DNA of 64,000 nucleotides from an uncultured Roseovarius sp. (GTDB lineage: Bacteria; Pseudomonadota; Alphaproteobacteria; Rhodobacterales; Rhodobacteraceae), in assembly GCF_947259555.1 (NCBI RefSeq), contig NZ_CAMYMD010000106.1:27187-91186 (forward strand). The letters run 5' to 3'. The position numbers were made by a program, and so were the translations under genes. Positions within the stretch are counted from its first letter, which is position 1; each line of letters starts with the position of its first letter. The notes under the pieces are model-generated. The model was not told the DNA's origin and did not search any database. It saw nothing but the letters and a program-made list of their open reading frames with translations. Of the stretch, positions 33,680 to 43,616 are shown piece after piece.

Positions 33680-34614
33680 AGTGCCGCCAGTATGCTGCGC
33701 GCGCGGGCGCAATCGGCATCCATCTGCGCTATGAAGGCGTCGAGACCGTCAAAGGTTTCCTCGGGGCGCAGGTAATCGACCAGCGCGACCGAAAGCGGCG
33801 CGTCGTAGAGATCGCCGGAGAAATCAAAAATGAAAGTTTCCAGATTGGGCACCTCGCCGTGGAACATCGGCCGCAGCCCGAGCGAGGCGGCGCCGTAATA
33901 CTGCCCCTCATGCGGCCCGTCGAGCACATCGACAAGCACCGCATAGACGCCGAATTTCGGTGGGTGCAGCCCTTCGATGGACATGTTCGCGGTCGGATAG
34001 CCAAGCGTGCGGCCCCGCTGTTCGCCGCCCACCACCGGCCCGTCGATGCGGTGCCAATGGCCCAGCATGGCGGCAGCGGTGCGCGGGTCGCCGTCCGAGA
34101 GCGCGCGGCGGATGGCGGTGGAAGAGACCTGACCGGCCTCGCCTTCGAGCAAATGCGCTATGGTCAGGCCAAAGCCCATCTCCGCGCCGAACGCCTGCAA
34201 ATCTGCGGCATTGCCCGCGCGCCCCTTGCCAAAGCAGAAATCCGCGCCGACCACGACATGCGCAAGGCCCAGCCCGTCACGGATCACGTTCTGTGCAAAG
34301 TCGCGGGGGCTGAGCGAGGCGAGCGCCGCGTTGAAATTGATCTCATAGAGCCGCTCGACGCCGAGTTTTTCCAGCCGATGCGCGCGCGCCTCGCGGCCCA
34401 TCAGCCGGAACGGGGGCGCATCGGGGGCGAAATATTCGCGTGGATGCGGCTCGAATGTCAGGATGCCGAGGGGCGCGCCTGTCTCTCGGCCCGCCGCGCG
34501 CGCTTGATCGATCACCGACAGGTGGCCGATATGGACGCCATCGAAATTGCCGATGGCGACGGAGGCCCCGCGATCGGCCTCGGTGACATAGGTGTAATCC
34601 CGGATGATACGCAT
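33676..34614 (-). CDS. ribF: Bifunctional riboflavin kinase / FAD synthetase
   Basis: 312 residues. The N-terminal FAD synthetase domain shows VAIGNFDGVHIGHLSVI near residue 20 (the HxGH nucleotide site) and a second site with GADFCFGKGRAGN. The C-terminal flavokinase has GRTLGYPTANM near residue 195 with the conserved PTAN, and LETFIFDFSGDLYD. It makes FMN and then FAD in the cytoplasm. The start at 34614 (MRIIRDYTY) is preferred to 34650 on family length. It is followed by two overlapping genes. Confidence 0.94.
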   Translation of the reverse strand: MRIIRDYTYVTEADRGASVAIGNFDGVHIGHLSVIDQARAAGRETGAPLGILTFEPHPREYFAPDAPPFRLMGREARAHRLEKLGVERLYEINFNAALASLSPRDFAQNVIRDGLGLAHVVVGADFCFGKGRAGNAADLQAFGAEMGFGLTIAHLLEGEAGQVSSTAIRRALSDGDPRTAAAMLGHWHRIDGPVVGGEQRGRTLGYPTANMSIEGLHPPKFGVYAVLVDVLDGPHEGQYYGAASLGLRPMFHGEVPNLETFIFDFSGDLYDAPLSVALVDYLRPEETFDGLDAFIAQMDADCARARSILAAL

Positions 34615-34656
34615 GGGGCATGGCCTAGCGCCGCGCGGCGGCGTGCGCAAGGGCGA

Positions 34657-37600
34657 TCAGGCGGGACGGCGGGCAAGGGCCGCTGTCAGATAGACCAGCA
34701 TCAGGAGCAGCGCCGCGCCAGTGACGAAGAGTGCGAGCGCGGCCATCAGCGGGGCCAGCGGCAGGAGCGTCGCAAAGGGCGCGGGCAGGGCACCCGTGGT
34801 CAGCGTCCAGCCCAGTGTCACCGTGAACCAGCCGAGGATCATCATTGCCGCCGTGCCAAGCGTCACGCGCAGCCCCGCGCGGCGCACCCGCAGGCCCCGG
34901 CGCAGGGTGGTCACGGGCTGCGCAAGGTCGCGCCCGATGGCCAGCAGGGCAGGCACCACCAGCAGCACCAAGAGCATGCCGAAGCCCAGACCGTAAACCA
35001 GCGTGATCACTGTGGGTTTGAGGAATTGCGCCTGCGTGGACCGCTCAAAGAGCAGCGGTGCGAGGCCCAGAACGGTGGTCAGCGTCGTCAGCAGAACCGG
35101 GCGCAACCGGTCGCAGGTGCCCTCGATGATGGCGGGGATCAGCCCGCGTGACTCGGCGTGCTCATCAATCGAGGTCACCAAAACGATGGAATCGTTGATG
35201 ATGATCCCGGTCATGCCCAGCAGGCCCACCACGGTGAACATCGACAGTGGCACATCCCATTGCGCATGGCCCCAGATCGTGCCGACAAGGCCGAAGGGGA
35301 TGATCGCCATCACCACCATGGGCCGGGTCCAACTGGCAAAGACCAGCGACAGCACGAGGTAGATGCCCAGAAGCGTCATGATCAACCCCATGCGGGCGTC
35401 GGCCATGAACTCATCCTCTTGTTCACTCAGCCCCGCGAGGCGGTATTCGACCTGATGCGTGGCGGCGATCTCGGGCAGGATCTCGGTCTCCAATGCGCGG
35501 CTGATCTCGGCGGCGCGGGCCGGGTCGTCTTCGGAGATGTCGCCGGTCACGTTGATCAGGCGCAGCCCGTTCTCGCGCCGCACGGTGGCAAAGCCGGTGC
35601 GCTCGGTCAGGCTGACCACGTCTCCAAGCGGCACGTATTGGCCTGAGGGCGCGCGCAATTGCATGGTATCGAGGAAATCGGCGGTCAACTCGCCCCGTGG
35701 CAGCTCGACCCGCACCTCGGCCGAGCGCGGACCGTCGGGATAGGTGGCGGCCTCGATCCCGTTCACCCGGTGGCGCAGGATGCGGCCAAGATCGTCGATG
35801 GTAAAGCCCATGGCCGCGCCCTGCGGCGTCAGATCGAGGATCAGTTCGGATTTGTCATAGGCGAGGTTGTCTTCGAGCGCCGAGACCTCCGGGTAGCGCG
35901 CGAGCGCGGATTTGAGGGCTTCGGCGGCAGTCTTGAGCTCGTCTGCCGTCGCTCCGTGCAGTTCCACGTCGAGCGCGTCGCCACCGGGGCCCGATCGGCT
36001 GCCGCGAAAGCTGAGCGTCTCGGTGAGCGGCAGTTGGGTGACCTTCTCCTGAAGGTCGGCGACAAACGCAAAGCTGGAATAGGGGCGCAGGTCGGGATCA
36101 ATGAGCTCGATGGAAATGCCGCCCAGAAGATCGGCATCCTTGGTGTCCGCGCCCGACAGACCGCGCCCCGAAGTGCCGCCCGCCTGGGCGATCACATAGC
36201 TGAGCGGATTGGCCCCATAGCGCTCCTCATATTCCGCACCAAGCGCCTCGGTCGCGCGTTGCATCTCGCGCATTTGCGCCAGCGTGTCGGCGCGGCTCGC
36301 CCCCGGGGCCATGGCGAAATTGCCCGACACGCTGCCGCGTTCCGGGGCGTTGAAAAAGCGCCACGTGACGTCGCCCTGCAAAAAGCTGCCGATCTGCGTG
36401 GCCAGCAGCAGCACCGCACCCGCAAGCACCGCGTAGCGCGCCCGGAGCAGCAGGCCCAAAGCCGGGCGAAACCCCCGCTCACGCACCCATCTAAAGCCCC
36501 GGTTCACCACCCGGCTGGGCAAGTCGTACCAATGCGCCTTGGCCGAATGCGCGAGCGCGTGGGCCATGTGATTGGGCAGGATCAGAAAGCATTCCACAAG
36601 GCTCGCCGCCAGCACGGCAATCACGGTGAAGGGAATGTCATAGATCAGATCCCCGAACCGCCCGCCGATCACCGCGAGGCCGAAAAACGCGATCAGCGTG
36701 GTCAGCGTGGCCGAAAAGACCGGCAGCGCCATGCGCCCGGCGGCGCGTTCTGCGGCGACCATCGGCGGCTCGCCATAGCGGCGGTGACGCGCGTCGGCAT
36801 GTTCGCCCACCACGATGGCGTCATCCACCACGATGCCGAGGGTAATGATGATCGCGAACAGCGAGATCATGTTGAGCGTGAGACCAGCGGCATACATGAT
36901 CGCCACCGCCGCCAGCATGGCCACCGGAATGCCCGCCGCCACCCAAAAGGCGGTGCGCGCGTTGAGAAAGAGAAAGAGCAGCCCGACCACGAGCGCAAGC
37001 CCGGTCAGCGCATTGTCGAGCAGCATGTCGAGACGGCCCGATATGGCCTCGGACCGGGTGCGGATGAGGTCGATCGAGACGCCCTCGGGCAGGGTTTGCA
37101 GCATGGTGCCCGCCACCTCGCGCACCTGCGCCTCGATATCGAGCGCATCGCCCTTGGCCGAGCGGGCCACGCTGACCGAGATGGCGGGCCGCTCGCCCAC
37201 GAAATAGGCCACGTCCCGCGCTGCCCCGGCCACCCGGATATGCGCCACGTCGCCGATGGTGAGGGCGGTGCCGTCGCGCTCCATCCGGAGCGGGATATCG
37301 GCGATCTGGTCGGGCGTCCGCTTGGCGGTGCCGGTGCGCACCCGAGTGTTGGCCCCCTCCATGTCGCCTGCCGGATCGGTGGTGATCTCGGCGGCGATGG
37401 CACTCGCGATCTCCTGCATCGTGATGCGATGCGCGATCAGGTTGGCGCCGGGCACCTCAACCACGGTTTCAGGCGCGGCGACGCCTTCGATGGTGGTGCG
37501 GGTGACGCCCGCATCGAAAAGGCGCGTGACGAATTCGTCGGCAATTCGCGCCAGTTGCTCGGTGCCAACGGGGCCGGTGATGACCACATCCGTGACGCTG

Positions 37601-38004
37601 TCGCGCCAAGCCCCGCGCCGCACCACCGGCTCTTCGGCCTCGTCGGGCAGGGTGGTGATCTGGTCAAGTGCTGCCTGCACCTCGTCGGCGGCACGGCCCA
37701 TGTCCCAGTCGGGTTCGAATTCGAGGACCACGGAGGCGCTGTTCTCGCGGCTTGATGCATTCGAGCTTTCGACGCCCTCGACCGCCAGCAGGGCGGGCTC
37801 AATCAGTTGCACGATGGCATTGTCCACGTCCTCGGCGCTGGCCCCGTCCCATGTGACCGAGACGGTGACATTGTCGATGATGATGTCGGGAAAGAATTGC
37901 GCGCGCATGCGCGGCATTGCCATCAGGCCAAGCGCGATCAGCAGCACCAGAAGCAGGTTGGCCGCCGTGCGGTGCCGGGTGAACCATGAGATGACGCCGG
38001 TCAT
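34657..38004 (-). CDS. RND efflux transporter inner membrane subunit
   Basis: 1115 residues. Two halves each have a first helix, a large periplasmic loop and a membrane block. The proton-relay aspartates of TM4 are in LGIVVDDAIVVGEH near residue 400; the second half has GLLGMTGIIINDSIVLV. It pumps compounds out across both membranes with the downstream-encoded adaptor. The last 80 residues (VTLGTAAMMILGWFTVTLGW and LMLVYLTAALARRPA) look like extra helices beyond the usual 1050-residue end. No outer membrane channel gene adjoins; substrates are unknown. Confidence 0.92.
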   Translation of the reverse strand: MTGVISWFTRHRTAANLLLVLLIALGLMAMPRMRAQFFPDIIIDNVTVSVTWDGASAEDVDNAIVQLIEPALLAVEGVESSNASSRENSASVVLEFEPDWDMGRAADEVQAALDQITTLPDEAEEPVVRRGAWRDSVTDVVITGPVGTEQLARIADEFVTRLFDAGVTRTTIEGVAAPETVVEVPGANLIAHRITMQEIASAIAAEITTDPAGDMEGANTRVRTGTAKRTPDQIADIPLRMERDGTALTIGDVAHIRVAGAARDVAYFVGERPAISVSVARSAKGDALDIEAQVREVAGTMLQTLPEGVSIDLIRTRSEAISGRLDMLLDNALTGLALVVGLLFLFLNARTAFWVAAGIPVAMLAAVAIMYAAGLTLNMISLFAIIITLGIVVDDAIVVGEHADARHRRYGEPPMVAAERAAGRMALPVFSATLTTLIAFFGLAVIGGRFGDLIYDIPFTVIAVLAASLVECFLILPNHMAHALAHSAKAHWYDLPSRVVNRGFRWVRERGFRPALGLLLRARYAVLAGAVLLLATQIGSFLQGDVTWRFFNAPERGSVSGNFAMAPGASRADTLAQMREMQRATEALGAEYEERYGANPLSYVIAQAGGTSGRGLSGADTKDADLLGGISIELIDPDLRPYSSFAFVADLQEKVTQLPLTETLSFRGSRSGPGGDALDVELHGATADELKTAAEALKSALARYPEVSALEDNLAYDKSELILDLTPQGAAMGFTIDDLGRILRHRVNGIEAATYPDGPRSAEVRVELPRGELTADFLDTMQLRAPSGQYVPLGDVVSLTERTGFATVRRENGLRLINVTGDISEDDPARAAEISRALETEILPEIAATHQVEYRLAGLSEQEDEFMADARMGLIMTLLGIYLVLSLVFASWTRPMVVMAIIPFGLVGTIWGHAQWDVPLSMFTVVGLLGMTGIIINDSIVLVTSIDEHAESRGLIPAIIEGTCDRLRPVLLTTLTTVLGLAPLLFERSTQAQFLKPTVITLVYGLGFGMLLVLLVVPALLAIGRDLAQPVTTLRRGLRVRRAGLRVTLGTAAMMILGWFTVTLGWTLTTGALPAPFATLLPLAPLMAALALFVTGAALLLMLVYLTAALARRPA

Positions 38005-38009
38005 GGGCC

Positions 38010-39455
38010 TCAGCCCCCCATCCGGCGTTCGAGCCGTTCGACGGTCTGCGCGGGCACCTGCGGGCGCTCCAGTTCCGCCAGCAGGCGGGCGCGCATCGGT
38101 TCGGGCATGGCGCGGTCGCCCTCGACATAGGCGCGCAGCCGGGCGCGGCGGTCGGGGCTGAGGTTGAGCGTCGCCCCGGCATTGGCCTCGGGGCTCAGTC
38201 GGCGCACCTTGATGCCGGGGCCGAGGACCGGGCTGCGTTCGCTGATCACCTCGCGCCCGGCTAGCCCCGCGCCGCGCACGAGGATGTCGTTGCCCTGACG
38301 GCGCAGCAGGGTGACGGGCAGGCTCTCAAGCCGCTCATCCGAGCTAAGCGCCAGTACCGTCCTATCCGGCCCGAGCGCGGTGGCGGGCAGGCGGATCACC
38401 GCGTCGAGCGAGGGTTCTTCGACGCTGACGGACACGAAATCGCCGGGCTTCATGGCCGGGGCATCGCTGAGCGTGGCAAAGAGCATGCGGCCGCTTTCGC
38501 CTTCGGCGAGGCTCGCGGATTGCCGGGTGATCTGGCCGGTTGCGGTCAGGTCGAGCCCGCCGGTATCCAGCGTCACGGTGACGGGCGCGGGCAGGAGCGT
38601 GCCGTCCGGACCCAACAACCGGGCATATTGCGAGGTCGAGACGCGGAACGCCACCTCGAGCGCCGTGCCATCGACCAGCGTGGCCATCTGTTCATTGGCC
38701 GTCACCAGCCGCCCCTCGATCACGGTCACATCGCTGAGCGTGCCGGAAAACCCGGCAGTGATGCGGGTTTCCGCCAGCCGCCGCTCGGCCTCGGACAGGG
38801 CAAGCTCGGCGCGGGCGGCGGCGGTCTTGGCCTGATCGACGCGGGCCTCGGCCAAGGCCAGCGCCTGACGGCTGGCGAGCACCGCCTGACGCGCCTGCAC
38901 GACGTTGTATTCGGCGGTTTCCACGGCCGTCAGAGTGCCGACGCCGCGATCCTCCAGATCGCGCTGACGGGCCAGCGCCCGGTCCTGGATGTCGGCCTGA
39001 TCGCGCCGCGCCGCCAGCTCGTCACGCGCCAAGTCGAGCGCGCGCGCCGCCTCACGCTCCTCGGCGCGGGCATCGTCGAGATCGGTGCGCGCGCGGCTGA
39101 CGGCGGTCTCGGAGTCGGCAGGGTCGATCCGGGCCAGGAACTGCCCGGTCTGCACCGCGCCGCCCTCGATGAAATCCGGCGAAAGCTCGGTGAGGATGCC
39201 GGTCACCTGCGCGCGGATTTCCAGCGTGCGGCGGCTCTCGATCTGGCCAAAGGCGGTGAGGACGGGGGCGATCCGGGCCTCTTCGGCGGTTACCGTGCGC
39301 ACCGCAAAGACCCGCTCGCGACGTTCGGGTGCGCGCGGCTCCTGCGCCATGCGCTCCTGCACGGCGCTGACCACGATCTGACCGGCATAGGCCAACAGAC
39401 CCAGGGTCAGTGACAAAAGGAAGAGACCGAAAAGCCCCTGACGCAGAAACCGCAT
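38010..39455 (-). CDS. RND efflux periplasmic adaptor (MFP) subunit
   Basis: 481 residues. An N-terminal membrane segment (QGLFGLFLLSLTLGLLAYAG) is followed by a lipoyl half-motif, then a long alpha-hairpin coiled coil (ARTDLDDARAEEREAARALD through ELALSEAERRLAETR, about residues 120-225), then the second lipoyl half with TRITAGFSGTLSDV and the beta-barrel. It links the pump to an outer membrane channel. It ends 6 bases before the transporter start, so the two are one operon with the adaptor first. Confidence 0.9.
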   Translation of the reverse strand: MRFLRQGLFGLFLLSLTLGLLAYAGQIVVSAVQERMAQEPRAPERRERVFAVRTVTAEEARIAPVLTAFGQIESRRTLEIRAQVTGILTELSPDFIEGGAVQTGQFLARIDPADSETAVSRARTDLDDARAEEREAARALDLARDELAARRDQADIQDRALARQRDLEDRGVGTLTAVETAEYNVVQARQAVLASRQALALAEARVDQAKTAAARAELALSEAERRLAETRITAGFSGTLSDVTVIEGRLVTANEQMATLVDGTALEVAFRVSTSQYARLLGPDGTLLPAPVTVTLDTGGLDLTATGQITRQSASLAEGESGRMLFATLSDAPAMKPGDFVSVSVEEPSLDAVIRLPATALGPDRTVLALSSDERLESLPVTLLRRQGNDILVRGAGLAGREVISERSPVLGPGIKVRRLSPEANAGATLNLSPDRRARLRAYVEGDRAMPEPMRARLLAELERPQVPAQTVERLERRMGG

Positions 39456-39560
39456 GGCGTGCCACTCTCATAGTACCGGCCCGGCTGGCTGGCGGATGGA
39501 CTACATTTAACCGCGACAGGCCAAATGCCAAGTCACGGGAGGGTTATACGCGGGGCGCAC

Positions 39561-40103
39561 TCATTTCCGGCGCTGGTGTTCATCGAGCCGTGGCATGATC
39601 TCGACAAAGTTGCAGGGGCGGTGGCGGTAGTCGAGTTGAGGGCTGAGGATTTCGTCCCAGGCGTCCTTGCAGGCGCCGGGGCTGCCGGGCAGGGCAAAGA
39701 GATAGGTGCCCCCCGCGACGCCGCCGGTGGCGCGGCTCTGGATCGCCGAGGTGCCGATTTTCTGCATCGAGACCATGGTGAAAACCGTGCCGAACGCGTC
39801 GATCTCTTTCTCGTAGACATCGCGATGCGCCTCGACCGTGACATCGCGCCCCGTAAGGCCGGTGCCGCCGGTGGAGATCACCACATCCACCTCCGGGCTC
39901 GTGACCCATTCACGCAGCTGATCGGCGATCTGATCGCGCTCGTCGCGCACGATCATCCGGTCGGCGAGGATATGGCCCGCGGCCTCAAGCCGCTTGACCA
40001 GCGTATCGCCCGAGCGGTCATCGGCCATGTCGCGGGTGTCCGACACGGTAAGAACGGCGATGCGGACGGGGATGAAATCCTTGGTGTCATCAATGCGGGA
40101 CAT
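39561..40103 (-). CDS. moaB: Molybdenum cofactor biosynthesis protein B
   Basis: 180 residues of the MoaB/MogA fold. The signature STGGTGLTGRDVT is near residue 95 and the molybdopterin-binding strand starts IAVLTVSDTRDMADDRSGD. The family adenylates molybdopterin or binds it before metal insertion. C-terminal FALPGSPGACKDAWDEIL matches MoaB. It lies last in a leftward run of uracil-DNA glycosylase, LysE, MoaB; a separate molybdopterin-fold protein is encoded at 6.0 kb. Confidence 0.92.
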   Translation of the reverse strand: MSRIDDTKDFIPVRIAVLTVSDTRDMADDRSGDTLVKRLEAAGHILADRMIVRDERDQIADQLREWVTSPEVDVVISTGGTGLTGRDVTVEAHRDVYEKEIDAFGTVFTMVSMQKIGTSAIQSRATGGVAGGTYLFALPGSPGACKDAWDEILSPQLDYRHRPCNFVEIMPRLDEHQRRK

Positions 40104-40109
40104 GGGGGG

Positions 40110-40730
40110 TCAGCTCCGGGACATGAGGGCGAGACGGGCGGCGAGCGCCGAGAAGATCGCGGCCGAGGCGTAGCCCAGCCCGCGATTGAAGCGCGCCGAG
40201 GTGGCCAGGCGGCGGCCAACACCGCCGGCAAAGACCCCGACCGCACCGTTGATGAAAAACCCGCCCACGGCCAGCACGAGGCCGTAGATCAGGAATTGCG
40301 GCAGGATCGCGCGGGCAGGGTCGATGAATTGCGGAACAAAAGCCAGCACGAAGAGGATCACCTTGGGGTTCAGCAGGTTCACCAGCATGCCCTCGCGAAA
40401 GGCGCGGGCGGGGCTGAGGCGTGGCGCGTCGGGGCGCATCGGCCCCTGACGCAGCGCGCCCCATGCCAGCCACAGCAAATAGCCCACGCCAAGCCAGCGG
40501 ATCACGTCGAGCGCCAGCGGCAGGGCGGCGATCACGGCGGCCAGACCCAGCCCCGCCAGCGTGACATGCACGATACCGCCCGCCGAGATGCCCGCGCTCG
40601 CGGCGATGGCGGGGCGCGGACCTGCCCGCAGCCCAAGGCCGAGGCAGAACATCATGTCCGCCCCCGGCGTCAGGTTGAGCGCGAGGGCTGCGGGGACAAA
40701 CGCAAGCAGGGTCAGCGGATCGACGATCAT
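40110..40730 (-). CDS. LysE-family amino acid exporter
   Basis: 206 residues with six probable spans. LNLTPGADMMFCLGLGLRAG near residue 17 is the usual N-terminal PGP-like LysE/RhtB signature, followed by [19 protein letters not shown] and NLLNPKVILFVLAFVPQF near 127. It exports an amino acid or homoserine-like compound; the exact one is unknown. The start at 40730 overlaps the stop of the uracil-DNA glycosylase gene by ATGA. Confidence 0.88.
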   Translation of the reverse strand: MIVDPLTLLAFVPAALALNLTPGADMMFCLGLGLRAGPRPAIAASAGISAGGIVHVTLAGLGLAAVIAALPLALDVIRWLGVGYLLWLAWGALRQGPMRPDAPRLSPARAFREGMLVNLLNPKVILFVLAFVPQFIDPARAILPQFLIYGLVLAVGGFFINGAVGVFAGGVGRRLATSARFNRGLGYASAAIFSALAARLALMSRS

Positions 40731-41521
40731 GCCCGCCCCGCAAGCCGCGCCTTGAGCGCCAGAAGATCGGCCCAAGCCTCGCGCTTGGCCGCCGGGTTGC
40801 GCAAGAGGTAGGCCGGATGGAACATCGGCAGGGCGGGTTTGCCATAGGCCTCAGACCACTGCCCGCGCAGCCGGGTGATGCCGCGCCGCCCAAGCCCCGC
40901 CTCGCAGCTGATATTACCCATCAGGACAACCACGTCGGGGTTGGCCAGCGCCACATGCCGCGCCATGAACGGGCGCATCATCGCGATCTCGTCGGCATTG
41001 GGGTCGCGGTTCTGCGGCGGACGCCAGGGCAGGATATTGGAGATATAGAGCGCGGCCTCGGGCGTCTCGGCCCCGCGTGACAGGCCAATGGCGTCGAACA
41101 TCCGGTCCAGCAACTGCCCGGCACGGCCCACGAAGGGCTTGCCCTGAATGTCCTCGTCGCGGCCCGGTGCCTCGCCGATGATCATCAGCCGCGCGGCGGG
41201 GTGGCCGTCGCTGAACACCAGATTGCGCGCGCCGCGCCGCAGATCGCAATGCGGGTAGGCGTCAAGAGCAGCGCGCAGCGCGTCGAGCGTGGGCGCGGCT
41301 GCGGCGGCTCTTTCCGCCTCTGCCAGCGGGTCGGCCTTGGCCTGTGGCGCGGGGATCACGGGCGTGGCCGTTGCGGTGTCCGGCTTGGCGGCAGGTTTCG
41401 CCAGTTTCTCGGGCAACTCATAGCGATTGACCGGCGCATCGCCGACCGCCTCGGTTGCGCCAAGCTCTATCTGCCAGGCAAGGCTGGCAAGGGCTGTCTC
41501 GGAGGTGAGGGGCGATTCCAT
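40727..41521 (-). CDS. Family-4-like uracil-DNA glycosylase without Fe-S cysteines
   Basis: 264 residues. Motif A is [20 protein letters not shown] near residue 115 and the second motif is [18 protein letters not shown] near 240; [19 protein letters not shown] fits the middle motif. These place it with family 4 uracil-DNA glycosylases, which remove uracil from DNA. Canonical members hold a 4Fe-4S cluster with four cysteines. This protein has only two cysteines (HCDLRR and ISCEAG), so that cluster cannot form in the usual way. The N-terminal 75 residues are a proline/alanine-rich extension. It is divergent from pyrB. Confidence 0.85.
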   Translation of the reverse strand: MESPLTSETALASLAWQIELGATEAVGDAPVNRYELPEKLAKPAAKPDTATATPVIPAPQAKADPLAEAERAAAAAPTLDALRAALDAYPHCDLRRGARNLVFSDGHPAARLMIIGEAPGRDEDIQGKPFVGRAGQLLDRMFDAIGLSRGAETPEAALYISNILPWRPPQNRDPNADEIAMMRPFMARHVALANPDVVVLMGNISCEAGLGRRGITRLRGQWSEAYGKPALPMFHPAYLLRNPAAKREAWADLLALKARLAGRA

Positions 41522-41695
41522 GCGCGTGAGGCTATCCCGCGCGGACGCTGTGGAAAAGGGCTGATGATCCTTGCGGTGTCAAAGCAGAGGAATTTGCGCA
41601 TTTCCGGAAAGATGAAGCGGCTGCGGCCGTTAATCCCCGCCTTGCCCCGGGCGGGCCGGGGTCTTAAGAAGGCGGCACACCGGTCGGAGGACAGC

Positions 41696-42637
41696 ATGAC
41701 ATTTCCGCACGCGCATCTCTTGGGGATCGAGCCGCTGTCGCAAGGGGATATCACCGCGATCCTCGATCTTGCCGAGGAGTACGTCACGCTCAACCGCAGC
41801 GATGCCAAGCATGCCGACGCGCTGGCGGGCCTGACGCAGATCAACATGTTCTTCGAGAATTCGACTCGCACGCAGGCCAGTTTCGAGCTGGCGGGCAAGC
41901 GGCTGGGCGCGGATGTGATGAACATGGCGATGCAGGCCAGCTCCATCAAGAAGGGCGAGACGCTGATCGACACGGCGATGACGCTCAATGCGATGCATCC
42001 CGATCTGCTGGTTGTACGGCATCCGCAATCCGGCGCCGTGGATCTCTTGGCCCAAAAGGTGCGTTGCGCGGTGCTGAATGCGGGTGACGGTCGGCACGAG
42101 CACCCCACCCAGGCGCTCTTGGATGCGCTGACGATCCGGCGCGCCAAGGGACGGCTGCATCGTCTCAATATCGCGATCTGCGGGGACATCGCGCATAGCC
42201 GTGTGGCGCGCTCGAACATCATCCTTCTGGGCAAGATGGAAAACCGCGTGCGCCTGATCGGCCCGCCGACGCTGATGCCCTCGGGGATCGAGGCGTTCGG
42301 CGTCGAGGTTTTTGACGATATGCGCGCAGGCCTTGAAGGCGTCGACGTGGTGATGATGTTGCGGCTTCAGCGCGAGCGGATGGATGGGGGGTTCATCCCG
42401 TCCGAGCGGGAGTATTACCACCGCTTCGGGCTCGATGCCGAGAAGCTGGCCTATGCCAAAGAGGATGCCATCGTGATGCATCCCGGCCCGATGAACAGGG
42501 GCGTCGAAATCGACGGCGAGATTGCCGACGATATCAACCGCTCGGTCATTCAGGATCAGGTTGAAATGGGCGTTGCGGTGCGCATGGCGGCGATGGATCT
42601 GCTGGCGCGCAATTTGCGGGCGCGGCGGGCTGCATGA
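41696..42637 (+). CDS. pyrB: Aspartate carbamoyltransferase catalytic chain
   Basis: 313 residues. The carbamoyl phosphate loop is FFENSTRTQ (52-60), then [28 protein letters not shown] near 135 (H, Q contacts), [14 protein letters not shown] near 160 and MHPGPMNRG near 265. It joins carbamoyl phosphate to aspartate in pyrimidine synthesis. GGAGG precedes the ATG. The stop overlaps the next start by ATGA. The operon lacks pyrI; the partner is the inactive dihydroorotase-like protein at 44.7 kb, as in class A transcarbamoylases. Confidence 0.96.
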   Translation: MTFPHAHLLGIEPLSQGDITAILDLAEEYVTLNRSDAKHADALAGLTQINMFFENSTRTQASFELAGKRLGADVMNMAMQASSIKKGETLIDTAMTLNAMHPDLLVVRHPQSGAVDLLAQKVRCAVLNAGDGRHEHPTQALLDALTIRRAKGRLHRLNIAICGDIAHSRVARSNIILLGKMENRVRLIGPPTLMPSGIEAFGVEVFDDMRAGLEGVDVVMMLRLQRERMDGGFIPSEREYYHRFGLDAEKLAYAKEDAIVMHPGPMNRGVEIDGEIADDINRSVIQDQVEMGVAVRMAAMDLLARNLRARRAA

Positions 42638-43164
42638 GCCTGCGTCTCGATATTCCGCCGCAGGAGGCGCATGTCGTGCGTGTCTTTGCCGTGATGGAGG
42701 ACAAGGCTGCACCCCTGCAAGACGCGGCTGTACTGGACAGCCTCGGTGCCGACGGGGATCTGCATAGCGAGGAAATAGAGCTGTTCGATCTCGAGGATTT
42801 GCAGGACATGCCGCTCTCGACCTATCTGGCCGAGGGTCATGGAATCCAAGAGAGGCAGCTTCGGGAGATGCGCGGGCAGCTTGACGGGCTTACTGGCCGG
42901 GTCCTGATCCTGCCGTCCCGCGCCTTTGGCGGCCGAGCGATGAAAATGCGCGTTGGGGCGGGTTTGCGTCTCGTGGCTCGGCTCGAAGAGGATGTGCCGG
43001 CGGTCAGCTTTGATCCGCTGCCCGCAGGTGGGGCGCATGGCACGGTTGCGGGCACGGGCGAACCGGCCGAGGCCCCGCCCGGCATGCGCCGGGCGGCGCT
43101 GGCGCTGGTGGTCCTGTTATTGGCTGGACTTGGATTGGCGGCCTTTCTTATGGGGCGCTCATGA
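42634..43164 (+). CDS. Conserved hypothetical with a C-terminal membrane anchor
   Basis: 176 residues, family not recognised. The first 125 residues look globular and acidic ([20 protein letters not shown] and [20 protein letters not shown]). A linker with glycine and proline leads to a single membrane span at the end ([20 protein letters not shown]). It is probably an inner-membrane protein facing the cytoplasm. Both ends overlap neighbours by ATGA, so it is translated with pyrB and the next small protein. Confidence 0.75.
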   Translation: MSLRLDIPPQEAHVVRVFAVMEDKAAPLQDAAVLDSLGADGDLHSEEIELFDLEDLQDMPLSTYLAEGHGIQERQLREMRGQLDGLTGRVLILPSRAFGGRAMKMRVGAGLRLVARLEEDVPAVSFDPLPAGGAHGTVAGTGEPAEAPPGMRRAALALVVLLLAGLGLAAFLMGRS

Positions 43165-43613
43165 GTGAGGGCCTGATCCATTCCATGACCCCAACCACCC
43201 CGCTGGCCGAGGGCGAGCGGGTGCTGCACTGCTTTCATCCCGACCGCGCGACCTATTGGCGCGATCATGCCTGGCTCGCGGCGGGGGCGATGGCGCTTGG
43301 CATGGCGGTGCTCTGGGCCATCGGCAATCCGCATGCCTGGACCGGCGCGGTCGGCGGGCTGGCCGCGATTGCCGTGCGTGCGGGTTACGTGGCCTCGGAC
43401 GAGCTCACGGCGCGGTGGGACCTGACCGACCGTCGCCTCCTTGGCCCGCAAACGCGCGCCGTGCGGCTGGCCGAGATCAAGACCGTTCGGGGCTTGGGCA
43501 GCGCCGTGCAGGTGGTCACCGCCGCCGGGGACAAGCACCTGATCAAGTATCAGGCCGACCGTGCGGGCGTCGAGGCGCGCATCCGCGCCGCCGCCGGTCT
43601 GAAGGAGGGCTGA
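43161..43613 (+). CDS. Small membrane protein with PH-like domain
   Basis: 150 residues. Two membrane spans come early (AWLAAGAMALGMAVLWAIG and WTGAVGGLAAIAVRAGYV). The tail has a short beta-rich part (DELTARWDLTDRRLLGPQTR, then AVRLAEIKTVRGLGSAVQVV), which resembles the bacterial PH domain that follows a membrane hairpin in YdbT-like proteins. Function is unknown. It is part of the coupled run pyrB onwards and ends 3 bases before the 33-residue protein. Confidence 0.7.
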   Translation: MSEGLIHSMTPTTPLAEGERVLHCFHPDRATYWRDHAWLAAGAMALGMAVLWAIGNPHAWTGAVGGLAAIAVRAGYVASDELTARWDLTDRRLLGPQTRAVRLAEIKTVRGLGSAVQVVTAAGDKHLIKYQADRAGVEARIRAAAGLKEG

Positions 43614-43616
43614 GCG

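Noticed and set aside
41636..41655. Hairpin CCCGCC-loop-GGCGGG in the leader before pyrB, possible attenuator
   Set aside because: Six-base stem without T-run and no leader peptide; such short GC stems are expected by chance in this genome.
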